Part shown: piece after piece, positions 33,667 to 45,721 of the stretch
Layout of the letters: each line of letters begins with the position of its first letter
How positions within the stretch are numbered: the stretch's first letter is position 1
From: Liopterus haemorrhoidalis
Lineage: Eukaryota; Arthropoda; Insecta; Coleoptera; Dytiscidae
Assembly: GCA_963971575.1 (NCBI GenBank)
Contig: OZ020611.1
Span: 210,593,324-210,657,323, forward strand
Length of the DNA: 64,000 bases
Reading direction: 5' to 3'
Program-made: the position numbers and the translations under genes
Notes under the pieces: model-generated
Seen by the model: only the letters and a program-made list of their open reading frames with translations
Database searches by the model: none
Told to the model about the DNA's origin: nothing

Positions 33667-34170
33667 TATTTCGCCAAAAATATTTCATAACTTTTATCCC
33701 CCCACCCTATTTCCTAGAGAGGTTGAATTAAAAATTTGGAAAAAAAAAATCCTAATAATGTACCTTGATGGACACCAGAATAGTCCAACAGGAATTTTGC
33801 ATTAGATTAATTTGTCGCATAATATCTAATATTTTATGTCGTTGACAACAAATTATTTTTTTTTTAATTTATGTTATTAAAATAACGAACGAAAAGAAGT
33901 TTTTTTAGAATTTCTTTATTTTAACACATTTTTTTCTGCCAAAAATGTGCTAAAAACTCTTGCCCAAATCCTATAACCCAGAAGCGTATTCTATAAATTT
34001 CAAAAAAACTAAGCAATGTGCATTAATATTAACTAGAATAGTAAATACATAGTAACAGTATAATAGTAACAACAGAAATTTCTGATTAGATTATATTTAC
34101 GGAATATATCGTATTTTTTGTGTTTTTCACAAAACTGATTAATTTCTTTAATGGCTAAATTATGGATAAT
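33667..34170 (+). repeat. Family 1 (variant 1b) fragment right of the gap
   Basis: CCACCCTATTTCCTAGAGAG, ACCAGAATAGTCCAACAGGA and a tail with AACGAACGAAAAG and TTTTAACACATTTTT match 37470-38200 and 55080-55420. Confidence 0.7.
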
Positions 34171-34390
34171 AATGTTGTGGTTTTCTTAAAATTATAATAA
34201 AAATTAGTTAACAGCTGAGAATCGACTTTATCCGCGCTTTATATGCTACGTTATGTAATGCAAGTTGCGTAGCGTTTATTTGTGAAAGTTCGGCCCATTA
34301 TTATATGCTAAGATTTGGTATACTGTCTAAATTATTTTAGATTTTAGTTTTTAATGTATCAAAGAGTAATAAATAATTTATAGTATAGAC

Positions 34391-34722
34391 CAGCGTTTCC
34401 CAAAGTGCGGGTCGCAGAAAGATTTTGCCTGGTCGCGAAAATAATTGTAAAAACAGAAAACAGATCTTTTTTGTACATATTATTTTTTTTACATCAGTTA
34501 ATCACTAGAATAGTGTGTATTTGTGCTCTTTATTATTATGCTATATTCTTTATTACTATACTATACTCTTTATTACTATACTATACTCTTTATTACTATA
34601 AAGCTACTGCTTTAAAATAAAATTTGTTTTGTAAAATAAATGTTTTTTTTTTCATAAGGTGGGTCGCGAAAAATTTTAAAACCTCGTACCGGGTCGCGGG
34701 CAAAGAAGTTTGGGAACCGCTG
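34391..34722. mobile_element. 332-bp hAT MITE with perfect 8-bp TSD
   Basis: CAGCGTTTCCCAAAGTGCGG at the left and TTTGGGAACCGCTG at the right are flanked by GTATAGAC at 34383-34390 and 34723-34730. The interior is non-coding and includes short CTTTATTACTATACTATA tandem units. Confidence 0.92.
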
Positions 34723-34732
34723 GTATAGACTA

Positions 34733-35420
34733 TTTCAAACGTTTAAGCAGAACTAACTAGAATTTTAATTATCCTAAATTGTAGGGTTACCATATTTTTT
34801 GTGCGCCAAACTGGGACAGGGTAAAATAGGCTGACCAGATTTTTTTCAGAAAAAGAGTATACTAAAAAAAAAAAGGTTACACTCCAAAAATACTAGTGAC
34901 GAGCAAAAAAAAAAAGATCCTCACTCCCAAAATGGAAGTGATGAGCAAAAAAAAAACGGTCCTCACTCCCAAAATAAAAGTGATGAGCAAAAAAAAAAGG
35001 TCTTCACTCCCAAAATGGAAGTGATGAGCAAAAAAAAACGGTCCTCACTCCCAAAATAGAAGTGATGAGCAAAAAAAAGAAGGTCTTCACTCCCAAAATG
35101 GAAGTGATGAGCAAAAAAAAGCTCCTCACTCCCAAAATGAAAGTGATGAGCAAAAAAAAGAGGTCCTCACTCCCAAAATAGAAGTGATGAGCAAAAAAAC
35201 AAAAGACTAATACTAAAAAACCGGGACATATTTCAAACCGGGACATATATTGAAAACCGGGACATATGTTGAAAACCGGGACACAATGTTGAAAACCGGT
35301 ACGTATGGTAACCTTACTAAATTGTCATGAGTTCTCTTTTTAACGACTGAAGTTTGCTTCTGCTAAACAAAATGATCAAAAACTTCACTTAATCGGTAAA
35401 TATTACTAGAATTCAAAATC
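34733..35420. mobile_element. Second copy of the 1985-2152 MITE, interrupted
   Basis: It shares TTCAAACG, AGAACTAACT and AACAAAATGATCAAAA with the intact copy. The outer part of the right TIR is lost. A 534-bp element (34783-35316) is inserted in it. Confidence 0.7.
34783..35316. mobile_element. 534-bp TIR element with 9-bp TSD and internal minisatellite
   Basis: The ends AGGGTTACCATA and TATGGTAACCTTA are flanked by CTAAATTGT at 34774-34782 and 35317-35325. A 9-bp duplication suggests a MULE-like element. The interior is about eight units of ~38 bp (GATGAGCAAAAAAAA, GGTCCTCACTCCCAAAATG). AACCGGGACATAT repeats lie near the right end. Confidence 0.8.
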
Positions 35421-36855
35421 TAGTTTCGTATAAACCATAAAAAAACAAACTATAATGAAATACTTACTTTTAAATCAAATAACACAATATGTATTAATAG
35501 TTAGGAATGTTTCTAAAAGTAATTAAGCCATTTATCAATATGTTTCTTATTAATTTAATGAAGACTCAAATACGAAGCAGCTCGCAGAATAAACAGCTGG
35601 GATTTTTTTAAATGTTTTTTTCTGGGTTTTCATTTAATTTTTACTAAAATTAACGAATAAATGAAATTATCAAAAAACTGTTGATTTTGATGTAATTATA
35701 GAAAGATTATCCTGAACGTCCAGCATTCTGTTGGCTTCTTAACGTTATTACATAACTACAAAACCCTGAAATGTGTGACAATTTACTTTTAACATTAATT
35801 TTTAAGGAACAGTTTTTTTTTTTAGTTTGGTATGTGAGAACTTTATCTTAAAAGAATGCAATTGGTACGTTGTCAACATCAAATCATTAATCTTGTATTA
35901 ATTATCATATTTTTCTGAAAATGTAACTTTACAAAAGTAAGAATTCAAGTGAAATTCGGTAGTAGTAATATGCTAGATGAAAGATACAACATTTTTGGAA
36001 CAAATGGTCCATTTGAGGTAAATCAACCATTATCTTTAGTCGTAATGGCATTCTTCTCACATTCCGAGTGTATCTGTCGTGTCCCAGCAAGTTAATAGTA
36101 TTTTTAAAAACACAGGGATATATTTTACATTTGTGTATCCACAGGCAGGCCGATGCCGATTGCGCGCAGGCTAACATCTTTATCTGTGAAGAACATCGCG
36201 GCGTGTTCGTCGATCTGTAATTGCTTGTTGATTGTCGATCTCGATAGCGGCATTGTTAATCGGTCCCGCTTTTACATCTCTCGAAACAGATAAAACAATA
36301 AATATCCCTGAATACGTGCGATATGTGGGCGTAAACACCTGGCCGATACTGCCATCTTACCAATAACACGTGTACTTTAATTGTGTTGTAATTATAAATG
36401 CCGCAAATTTATTACACTGTCAATTAAAATTTTTGTATTTTATTAGTTTATTAGTATTGGTGTAATGCTAATTATATTGGAACGGATGCCGTTACAATAA
36501 TACACAAATTGGCTTGTTATTTTGATGGAAAAATGGCTTCTTTATATGGTTTACTAAATGGAGGGTGTAAAAATATGATGGCCCAATTAATTTGTCTTAT
36601 TGGATATGTAATTTATGACTGGTAATTAGTCTGCAAAAAATATTAAATTAGTGAATGTACTTGAGTTGGAATGAGTAATTTACTCATTTCCGAACGGAGT
36701 AGAAATTGTTGCACAAAGCTATTGCTCCACAAAGGTCCTGGATTGAAAATCAGAATTAGATAACAATGGTATATGCAGGCAAATGTAAGTTCTAGGGTTC
36801 GTAGTTATATTCTTAGGTAGGAAACCGGTAAAGAATCTTTAATGTAATCAACAAT
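35421..36855. other. Mostly unassigned; family 1 end fragment at 35735-35795
   Basis: 35750-35790 holds ACTACAAAACCCTGAAATGT, a family 1 end. 36160-36370 is richer in GC (TCGATCTCGATAGCGGC) but has no recognisable gene. No terminal repeats are seen. Confidence 0.35.
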
Positions 36856-36859
36856 TTGT

Positions 36860-37000
36860 CGGTCTTGGTAGCGTAAAGGTAGCGCTCCTGTTTCATGAGT
36901 CAAAGGTCCTGGTTTCGAATCCCGGTCAGGGCATGGATGTTTGTGTGCCATTGTGTGATAATCATTTAGTTCTGTTCTGTGTTTTTTTTAATACGTTTTT
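36860..37000 (+). repeat. tRNA-derived SINE
   Basis: The A box TAGCGTAAAGG (36869-36879) and a B-box-like GGTTTCGAATCC (36911-36922) lie about 31 bases apart. They are followed by CGGTCAGGGCATGGATGTTT and a T-rich tail. These are the internal polymerase III promoter elements of a tRNA-like head, but there is no cloverleaf good enough for a tRNA gene. A diverged relative is at 57595-57690. Confidence 0.75.
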
Positions 37001-37039
37001 TACGTGTTTTTGTCAGATACAAATGAATACTTTTTTTTG

Positions 37040-38300
37040 GTCATTTGTATTTTAGAAGTGAGAACCTTCTAAGTGAGAATCAATAATTCAAATAAAATCG
37101 TCTTATAACCCCCCCCCCCCTCAAATTCCTGAGTGCGCGCCTTATCATCAATAATATCATCATCACTCTGTCTGCCGTCTGTCTGTCTGTCTGTCTGTCT
37201 GTCTGTACGGTAGAAATTGTAGCGAAACGGCTGAATATGGAAAGTTGAAATTTAATATACTTGTACAACTCTTTGACCCACATATAGCAAAATTATAAAG
37301 AATTTAAAAAACACTTAATAAAACACGAAATAAATATAAACAAATATGTTTTAAGTGAGTAAATAAATATTTATTTTAATTTGAGTGGGGTATCAAATGA
37401 AACCTCTTAATGTGAGGATAGTCGAGCAAAATTTTATTTTTGAAAAATAATTTTTCTATGGGATTTTCGCCAAAAATATGTAAAAAATTTTGTCTTCCAC
37501 CCTATTTCTCAGAGGGATTGAACTAAAAGATTTTTTTGGGCAATTTTTTGTCATCTAGTACTAAGTAAAAAGTAAATCTTTTGCGGAGTAGGCCGATTCG
37601 CTTATTTTTTTGGCTGCTGGATGCTAGAGCCATCTATGTGTCAATTTTTAAGTTACAAAATCTCCGTGGTTACACGGAAACAATTGACAGTCAAACATTT
37701 ATAATTGTAATAATTGTTCAATAACCATAAATTATCCAATGTAAATAAATAAATTTAATTTTTCGAATAAAAATTACTTTTGGTCGCCCAAAAAATATAA
37801 TGTGCACCTTTACCAAAAAGATCTTTTTCGTCCTTAACTTTTTAAGTCCTTGGCTACGCCTCGGTCTTCAAATTCAGATGCGGCCGAAAGAGATCTACTC
37901 TTTGGCTATGGTACATAAATAACTATTTTGTTCTGTTGAAAAAAAAAAAATAATTATTATTTTTTTAAATTTTTTTGTGCAGTATTAAAAGAAAGCTCTT
38001 AAGACGAAGATTGAGAAATGGAAAGTAGTTTTTTAAAAGGCCTTTCTTTATTTTAACACGATTTTTTCCTAAATATTACTAAAAAGTTACCTTCCTGCAC
38101 CTTTTAACCCAAGGGGGTTAAACTAAAGATCTAAATAAATTCTAAGTAATGTACATTGTTCTGAACCAGAAGCGTACGAAAGTAATTTTTGATAAGATTG
38201 CGCTTTTGGAAAATAATGCAGTTTTTGTGTTTTTAACAAAATTAATTATTTTTTTATTCATTGTTAAATTATAGCTAATAATGTTATGGATTTCTTGTAT
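37040..38300 (+). repeat. Family 1b (GTCTG)n repeat copy
   Basis: A (GTCT)n run at 37167-37205 is followed by GAAATTGTAGCGAAACGGCT, AAAGTTGAAATTTAATATAC and CTTTGACCCACATA. Then come GGGTATCAAATGAAACCTCT, CCACCCTATTTCTCAGAGG and a second repeat of the tail module at 37980-38240. It is non-coding. Confidence 0.8.
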
Positions 38301-38691
38301 TTATCGCTGATATAGTTTTTCTCTTCTTTTGCAATAAGATTATAGTAAAAAAAAAAATTAACAGATGCGAATCGTGTTTAATCGCGCGCTAAACTACATT
38401 ATGTATTGCAAGCTACATAATGCGTAGCATTCATGTGTGTAAGGTTCACTTACTGTTATACGTCGTGAATCAACCTATTGTTTGAATTACTTTAGTTTAT
38501 TGCTTTTAAGGTATCAAAGAAGAATAAATCATTATTAATTGTGAGAAATACGTTTCTGAAATTGAAAAAAGCCATATATCGATATATTTCTTATTAATTT
38601 AATGAAGACATATATAGGAAGCAAATACAGAAAAAATCGCTTGGAGTTTTTTATTTAAATTTGATTGTAACGCGAATTTACTAAATTAATG

Positions 38692-39740
38692 GTGCGATTA
38701 TGGCCATTTCAGTTAAATATTTAAGCTCTTTAAATGTGAAGGTCACAGACTTTAGCGTGAAGTGCAGTTACGGTCACCATTTAACGTTAAATAAATCCTT
38801 AAAATTTTCTTTAAGCTACAGCCAGATATATCTCTCTATAGCGCTAAATTTGAGATTATGTTTGACACTGGATCAGATTGTAACGTTTCCCGAAATTGTA
38901 TTTAAAGTTAAACATTTTTATTTACAAGAAAATGGAATTGATCCATGTTTTAGTTCATTTAATTACCGAGGAAGATGACGGGTAATAAAAGATAAATGTA
39001 TAAACATTATAAATTATCAAAAATATGTACTTTGTATGATTAGGAACAATCTTCGCATAGAACGAAGATTTATAAGAGACACAGAAAATCCATTTGAAAT
39101 GGCTAATGAGAGTTTTAGAATTTTTTTTTCGGCTGTCAAAAGAAACGATTTTCTACGAAATTTTGCAACCACTACAGAATGGACAACCTGAAAGGCAAGA
39201 CGAATTTCCACTACATCTCAAAGTGTTAGGAACTATCAACTTTTTGGCAACTAGTTCTGACCAAAAAGCTGTGGGGAACTCCATTTTTAATTGCATGAGG
39301 CAGAGTAGTTTAAGCAAAGCTATAAACCAATGCAGGCTCATTACGAATTGCTTAAGCCATGTGTGTTATTTTGTATGAAAATTACCTATGAATATGAACA
39401 TACATTTTTATCTTAAAATTATAATTTTACTATTTATTATTTTTGGATAAATATTGTAAACATGGTTTAATAAATCATGTACTTTCTATTCATTTAGCTA
39501 TGTATTTTTTTGTTTTTTCTTCAATAAATAAAGATTTTAAGTTTTTGGTTATATCATGTTATATGTTCTGACAGCCAGCACTAAAAACACTAAATTTACA
39601 TGTCTACTATTGCTTTCTCTCTTCATTCAATACGCACAAACAATGCTCAGTTAAACGTTACTTAATTAGCCTTTAACAAGGTCACAATTCTGTAGCTGAA
39701 GTATGTAAATTTAGTTGACCATAATAGCAAAATTTTAAAT
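38692..39740 (+). mobile_element. Probable PIF/Harbinger remnant
   Basis: GCGATTATGGCCA near 38694 and the complement of GCTATTATGGTCA near 39720 could be degraded TIRs around a HARBI1-like coding fragment. The target duplication is unclear, so the ends are tentative. Confidence 0.4.
39040..39378 (+). pseudogene. PIF/Harbinger (HARBI1-like) nuclease N-terminal fragment
   Basis: One frame gives RRFIRDTENPFEMANESF. After a shift, RLSKETIFYEILQPLQNG, then FPLHLKVLGTINFLATSSDQ, KAVGNSIFNCMRQSSLSKAI. This is the conserved N-terminal half of Harbinger nuclease-like proteins, including the LNFLATGS.Q..VG core. The catalytic DDE residues lie further on and are missing. It is truncated and frameshifted. 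Confidence 0.8.
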
Positions 39741-40671
39741 AATTTAACAGTCGAAGTTAAAGATGCATTTAGCCTTAAATTAATTGAAAATTGTAAATAT
39801 TCAAATAATGAAAAAAATTATTATAAAAAATTGACGATTTTGATGTGATTATAGAAAAAATATTGTTCTATACATCTAGCTTCTATTGGCTTCTTACACT
39901 TATTATATACCTGCAAAGCCCTGAAATGTGTAAAAATTCACACTTCATACATTTTTTCTACAAAGGTGCATCTATAGATGTACAGAAGTAGTTTGCTCCA
40001 GTAGATATTATTTTTTCCCGTATTCGCTAAAAACGACCATCAGGTACAGCAGTTTATTATCTCAATTTGCCAACATTTTAATACAAAATGCCAGGGATCA
40101 AAAGACAAGGCAATTTTTGATGAGTAGTATACATCCATGTGAATAAACTAATATCATCCGTCACTAAAATACTGAAATCTCTATCTTCCAACCAAAGCTC
40201 CCTATATGGAGCACTAAACAATTAATTTGATGTTATTCGCTGAAAATCCATATAGCGATGGTATCAGGCATATGGGGAGATGTGTTGCATACATGTAGGT
40301 ACATGCATGAAGACATTAAAATTTGCATGAGATGTGTCTGGCGAGGATGTTCCTGGAGCGACATCTTGAGACGTTTCATATGCTCGCCGCCTCATCGCGC
40401 TAACACAGCTGTCACACCACTGATTTCATGATACTTCACTTCTATCATACGTTGCAGCATAAACATTTTCTTACTCTACAAGAAATTTTATACTTTTACA
40501 AAATATTGTTTCCTTAGATATTTAGAAATGAAAACTACTATAATGCACTAATACCTTGACCGGCTTGCGCGGCTTTCAATAAAAGGATTATGTAGCAGAT
40601 ATTTTAGTCTCTGGGTAAGAAATATATCACATTACTATAATTTCCAAGTTTTATACATGAATGGTGTAAGT
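39741..40671. other. Mostly unassigned; family 1 end fragment at 39880-39950
   Basis: 39908-39945 (TATACCTGCAAAGCCCTGAA then GTGTAAAAATTCACAC) is a family 1 end. 40310-40440 is slightly GC-richer but has no recognisable gene. Confidence 0.4.
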
Positions 40672-41376
40672 CGGCGGTTTCCAAAGTGGGGGGCGCGATC
40701 CCCTAGGCCAGGGGTCGGCAAACTTTAGAAGCCAAAGAGCCAAATTCTCCCTTTACGGCATCTCAAAACACTTTAAAGAGCCATAATTTTGTTTTAATAC
40801 ATGACTTTTTGAATATTTTCTAAATTTTATTCCTTATCAACTTAATTTAAAGAGCCACATGAATGTCCTCAAAGGGCCGCATGCGGCTCGCGAGCCTCGG
40901 TCTGCCGACCCCTGCCCTAGGGGGTCGTACTAGATTCACCAGGGGGTCGCGGGTCGCAGGATTTTCCACATTAGCTGTTATTAAAACAAAATATCGCGCA
41001 CGGTTAATACTGAAAGACGAAATAAGAGTTACTCTTTTTTTCATATAAACCGCAATTTAACGAATTATGTGCGAAGAAACAAGCCCATACTTCATATTAA
41101 AATTGATTTTTATTACATTTTTAATTTGTATTACATATTTAATATTAATATAATTTATTTTTATATGATTTTCGTGAATAATGTTGTGAAAATAAATATT
41201 TAGGAATTAGAGAAACTATTTACATTACATATTTTTGCTACTTTTGTGATTATTATTTCAATAAAGAAAATATTTACAAATTGTTTGTAAATTTCCTAAA
41301 TAGGGTGGGGGGGGGAGCGCCAGAGATGGGATTTTTTCTAAAGGGGTCGTTACTGAACAAAGTTTGGAAACCGCTG
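40672..41376. mobile_element. 705-bp hAT-like element (outer)
   Basis: The ends CGGCGGTTTCCAAAGTGGGG and ...AGTTTGGAAACCGCTG are flanked by GTGTAAGT (40664-40671) and GTGTAAAT (41377-41384). A second hAT (40709-40914) is nested near its left end. The rest is AT-rich. Confidence 0.88.
40709..40914. mobile_element. 206-bp hAT MITE (inner)
   Basis: CAGGGGTCGGCAAACTTTAG to GGTCTGCCGACCCCTG, flanked by CCCTAGGC (40701-40708) and CCCTAGGG (40915-40922). The 'AGAGCC' words inside resemble the hAT at 57883-58926. Confidence 0.9.
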
Positions 41377-41504
41377 GTGTAAATGATATTTGTTTTATTT
41401 TGCACACAGTTTGATTTATCTTTATGAAATATCATTATTTAAAATAAAATTGGTTAAATTAAATAGTTATAATAAAATCTAAAAAAAAACAATTTTTGGC
41501 ATGG

Positions 41505-42550
41505 TTTGCGAGATTTTTAGAGTTTTGTAGGTATGACCAAAAAACCCTTATACCGTCCTTTTGTCGTCTGTCTGTCTGGTCGGTAAAAATTGTAACCAAA
41601 TGGCTAAACTTGAAAGAGAGTTGAAATTTGGCATTCTTATACAATTCTTTGACCCGCATATAAAAAAAAATATACTAAAACATCTAAAAAACATATATAT
41701 CCCCCTAAAAATATAAACAAATATGTGCTCATCAAAAAAAAATATATATATATTTTCAATTCTGAGTAGGGTATCAAATGAAAGCACTTAGTACGTGGAT
41801 TAACGATCAAAATTTTATTTTTGCAAAATAAATTATTTTGCAAAACAAAATTGTGCAATACAAATTTTGTCCCACACCCTGTAGCCCAGATGGTTTAAAT
41901 TAAAAATCTGAAAAAATTCTAAGTAATGTACATTGGTGTGAACCGGAATAGTACAACAGGAATTTTTGATCAGATTATGTTTTCGGAAAATAACGCATTT
42001 TTTGTGTTTTTTGGTAGACGATTTACAAAAGTTTATAAGTTATGTAACACACTAGACTAGAAGACGTATCATGATCTAATGGTTAGCATGCTCACTAGCT
42101 ATCCAGAATTCTAGGGTTCGGCCCCGGGCAGAGGAGAGAATTTTATTTTTAGTTTTTTTTTCCATTTTTATTTTTGTTAAATTATTTTGTCAAAATTCTA
42201 GTTATATTTTGGCAAAAGTTGCATTTAATTTTTAAGAGCGTAAATTTAATAACCAGTTGGAATGTTGGAATTATATTTTCATTCTATGAACCTTGCTATA
42301 TAAAAAAGTACTGCACATATTTAGAAACATATTTATAAATAATGGTATTAGGTATTCGAATTAAAATTAACAAAAAAATATTTTAACATAAAATTTGTTT
42401 TTAAAGCTCTTAGATTAACAGACGATAAATTATTTTTGAAATATCGTTCATTTTGCAAAGCAAAATTTGTCCTACACACTCAGCATGTCGCCTTCACTTA
42501 TTATATACCTGCGAAACTTTGAAATGTGTGAAAATTCACACTACACATCC
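41505..42550 (+). mobile_element. Family 1 (GTCTG)n element, near-full copy
   Basis: It begins near AGAGTTTTGTAGGTATGACC and has a short GTCTG run (41565-41579), then ATTGTAACCAAATGGCTAAA and TTGAAATTTGGCATTC. It passes a conserved middle (ACCGGAATAGTACAACAGGA, TTTCGGAAAATAACGC) and a tRNA-like block (42063-42135). It ends ATACCTGCGAAACTTTGAAA with the palindrome GTGTGAAAATTCACAC. The two ends are inverted copies of one another (GGTTT.G.AGGTAT). It is non-coding. Confidence 0.8.
42063..42135 (+). repeat. tRNA-like block inside family 1
   Basis: TGGTTAGCATGCTCA (A-box-like) and GGGTTCGGCCCC (B-box-like) lie in a row. The minus copy at 47850-47930 has a different tRNA-like sequence at the same relative position. 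It is not a functional tRNA: the arms do not pair well. Confidence 0.5.
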
Positions 42551-43292
42551 TTTTTCTTTTTAATTCCGGCAAAAAAATTTAGTCGCAAAATGTGATTTCG
42601 AAAATAACACCTCAAGACCTATTCTCCAACAATTTCTTGGTGTTTTAAACACCAGTTTCTTGGTGTTTTGAACACCAAGTGTTTGTTTTTAGAATAACTT
42701 ACTGACAAATTGGACCCATCATTTATTATCAATATTAATGAAAATAATAGCATTGCGATTCCATTTGTTTCAAAACCTTTACTTTACAAAATACCCTTGC
42801 CCTAATAGGTAGTATATTCTAAATCGAATGGAAACTTGAACGAAAAATTCTTTTCCATTTGCATGAAATCACTTTTCATGATCCAAAACTATTTATCAAA
42901 TTTGACAAAGTTGTTATTTTTTAAAAACTAGGCTAAAACATAACCACACCTTTAATTATATAAAATTATTCCATTCAATTCCTTAATAGACTGTTTAAAA
43001 TTCATTTATTTACCATGGACAAACACCATTAGTTTTTTCAAAGCTTTACTAATTTTCGTAACACCTCCTAAAGCGATTGTTTGTTCGATAAAATTTAAGA
43101 TTCCACCCACATCAATGATTATACATTAAAGCGAGCGAAAGGCTGAAATTAAATCATGTTATTTTTACATTACAAAAACGACGTGATTTTCTCAAAAAAA
43201 CTAATTGTTACTAAAATATAAACACGCACGTGTCGCATTATACGTATAGGCTGTTTCAAAAAGAATGGGTTTATGATATTTTGAATACTATA
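42551..43292. other. AT-rich, no feature seen
   Basis: No motif was recognised. Two tandem copies of TTCTTGGTGTTTTRAACACCA lie near 42638-42680. Confidence 0.35.
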
Positions 43293-43598
43293 CAGGGTGT
43301 TCATTTTAAATTTCTCACCATTGCTATCTCACTAAATATAAGAGCTACGAGGTTATTTAAATTAGACAACAAATACTATTTTACAAGAAAATATCAATGA
43401 GTAAACCAATTTTTATTTCGACCAGTGGTTCTCAAGGTACGTTATGCAACTTTCTTATGTTAAATAGGAATACATATTTTATTTTCACTTATTCATTAGA
43501 GTATTCTATTCTGATTTCAACGATATAAACAAGTCATAGCCTTACATAACAAAATAATCGAGAGAAACGTAAAGTTAAACAAAAATCCAAACACCCTG
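43293..43598. mobile_element. 306-bp Tc1/mariner-type MITE
   Basis: The ends CAGGGTGTT and AACACCCTG are flanked by TA (43291-43292, 43599-43600). This CAGGGTGTTC terminus is common among insect Tc1/mariner elements. It is non-coding. Confidence 0.7.
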
Positions 43599-43854
43599 TA
43601 TAGCAGTAGTCTCCAATTATTTTGATCGCGTATCCCTAAATGATGAAAAAATAAATAGTACGTATTGTCTAGCTAAACAAGATGGCCCGTTGGGCAGTAG
43701 CGATAAAAATAGTCGCTAGTTTTCGTGTAGCACTCGTGCTGTACAATTTAACAAAAATTAATTTTTAAGCCAAACTAGAAAGCGCTATTCCGTTAAAAAG
43801 TTAATTGCGAAAAATTATTACCAACTAGCTGGAGTATTTTTTATTTATTTTTTC

Positions 43855-44095
43855 TATGAGCACATATTTATTTATATTTTTAGGGGGATATGTTTTTTAG
43901 ATGTTTTAGTATTTTTCCTATGCGCGGGTCAAGGAGTTGTGTAAGCATGCCAAATTTCAACTCTCTAGGTTTAGCCGTTAGGCTACAATTTTTACCGAAC
44001 AGACAGACAGATAGACAGAGAGACGACAAAATGATGGTATAAAAGATTTTTTGTCATACCTGCAAAACCCTAACAAATAAGGTTTGTTTTCTTAT
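43855..44095 (-). repeat. Family 1 partial copy
   Basis: Reverse orientation: TATGAGCACATATTTATTTA, AGGAGTTGTGTAAGCATGCC, TAGCCGTTAGGCTACAATTT, a short (ACAG)n run and TTTGTCATACCTGCAAAACC. Confidence 0.8.
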
Positions 44096-44204
44096 TATAA
44101 ACAATTTTTTTCACATATATATTTATGTCAATATTAATGGAGATATTTTAAGCTTTTTAATAAACAGTTTTTACCCTGAATAAAAAATTTGAGATATCCT
44201 ATAG

Positions 44205-44781
44205 CAACGGTTTTTAAACGGGGGGCCGCGTAGCCATTACCGGGGGTACGCGAAACTATTTTGACATTAACTTTACATCCCCCAACTTTTCACTTTTATT
44301 CAAATAACTCATTTAATAAAAATCCTACATGGTCAAGACTTTTTGTATTTGTTGTTTTCTAACTAGTTATTGACATAACTAAACAATAATTAGTAAAAAC
44401 GTAATTATTTTTATTCAACTGCAAATTATTTACAGAAAACATAATAAGATCTATTTTGATCAATAGTTGACCAAGAAATGGGTTTAACGTATTATAATTT
44501 GTAACTTTTTTATTTCTTTTTACTACTATTTTTATTTATTTTATATTTTTTATTCTATATGCTAATAAAAATGTTCATTTCTACAAATGCGCAAGACCAT
44601 TTATTAAAATAACCAGCGATACATTTTTACCAATATTTATTATAACGTAGTGCTTGTGAGATTATTGAGCCAGAAATTAAGTCTCAAGAACGACGTAAAA
44701 TGCCTAGGGTTGGGATGGGGTCCGCAAAAAAAAAGTTGTTCCAGAGGGGGTCCTAGAACTACATAAGTTTAAGAACCCCTG
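44205..44781. mobile_element. 577-bp hAT-like element
   Basis: CAACGGTTTTTAAACGGGGG to GTTTAAGAACCCCTG, flanked by TCCTATAG (44197-44204) and CCCTATAG (44782-44789). The interior is AT-rich and non-coding. Confidence 0.8.
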
Positions 44782-44799
44782 CCCTATAGCGTACGTTCG

Positions 44800-44980
44800 A
44801 ATCCTGGTTTCTTTCACTCTGTTATCGTACCAAATTACATGAAATTATGTACACCGGTTTTGCGTGATTCTCGTACAGACAGACAGAAAAACAGTCAAAC
44901 AGACCGACTGTTTTTGCGGCTATAATCTGAAACGTGTATAAACCAAATATGAAGCAGAAAAAATAAAAAAATCACTTTTC
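44800..44980 (-). repeat. Family 3 copy
   Basis: In reverse: TTCATATTTGGTTTATACAC, GTTTCAGATTATAGCCGC, a short GTCTG run, then TCACGCAAAACCGG and AATTTGGTACGATAAC. It matches 51725-52520. Confidence 0.75.
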
Positions 44981-44981
44981 A

Positions 44982-45721
44982 AACTTGAAAACATATTTCA
45001 TATCAAAATATGTTAAAATTGTAGTGTTTGTGGAACAGCCTGTATCAGTGGAAGTGATTAAGGACATTGAAGGCGTGAACTGAATTAACTAGCATCATAG
45101 AAAAACCATTTGCCTAATTTTTCTCTTCCTGTTCTTGTTCTTATGTGAACAGCGAACAGTGAGCAGTGAACTTTGAGAATGACATGCAACATTACTGAAT
45201 TAATTTACAATCAGCCCACAAAACGTTTCACATTCAAATTTAGAAAATTTCCGTTCAATTTTTTACCAACATTAACATTTTTATTAACATAAAATTAACT
45301 ATTTTCCTCATATTTTATTTCGTTGATAATGATCTGAATTACATGGTAATGGTTTTTGACTTTTGGTATTATACGGGTCCTATGCAGGTGAACTTAGTAA
45401 TTTCGTAGAAAATATAAGTGTCCAAAATTTATTTTGTTCTTGGAATTTTTTTATGCAGGTTACTGACCAAAATTGCGAACTACCACTATAATATGAAATT
45501 TAAAAATATGTGACAGCACAAAGTAGCTAGGACCCATATTTTAAATACTTAGGTTGTGTTTTGTATTTTTTGTATTACTTACTTGAAGACAAACATATTT
45601 TGGTATCCGTATCCAGGAGGGTTATGTCCGGCTTAGTAGCTGTCAGTAAGCTCGATGTGGGGAAGGAGTAATTTCAGTAAATGCGGTACTTGGAATTTTT
45701 CACCACCGATTTTCTGTCAGA
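44982..45721. other. No feature seen
   Basis: It is AT-rich, with no coding or repeat signature beyond short words. Confidence 0.3.

Noticed and set aside
33426..33731. Frames of 83-94 codons spanning 33.4-33.7 kb
   Set aside because: They cross the 200-N gap.
36860..36935. Functional tRNA gene
   Set aside because: A and B boxes are present, but the arms do not fold into a good cloverleaf and the sequence continues into a SINE-like body. A related decayed copy exists at 57.6 kb.
43255..45035. Larger TIR element (AGGCTGTTTCAAAAAG ... reverse AGGCTGTTCCACAAAC)
   Set aside because: The ends match only over a short length, the internal content is a mix of other repeats, and no target duplication stands out.
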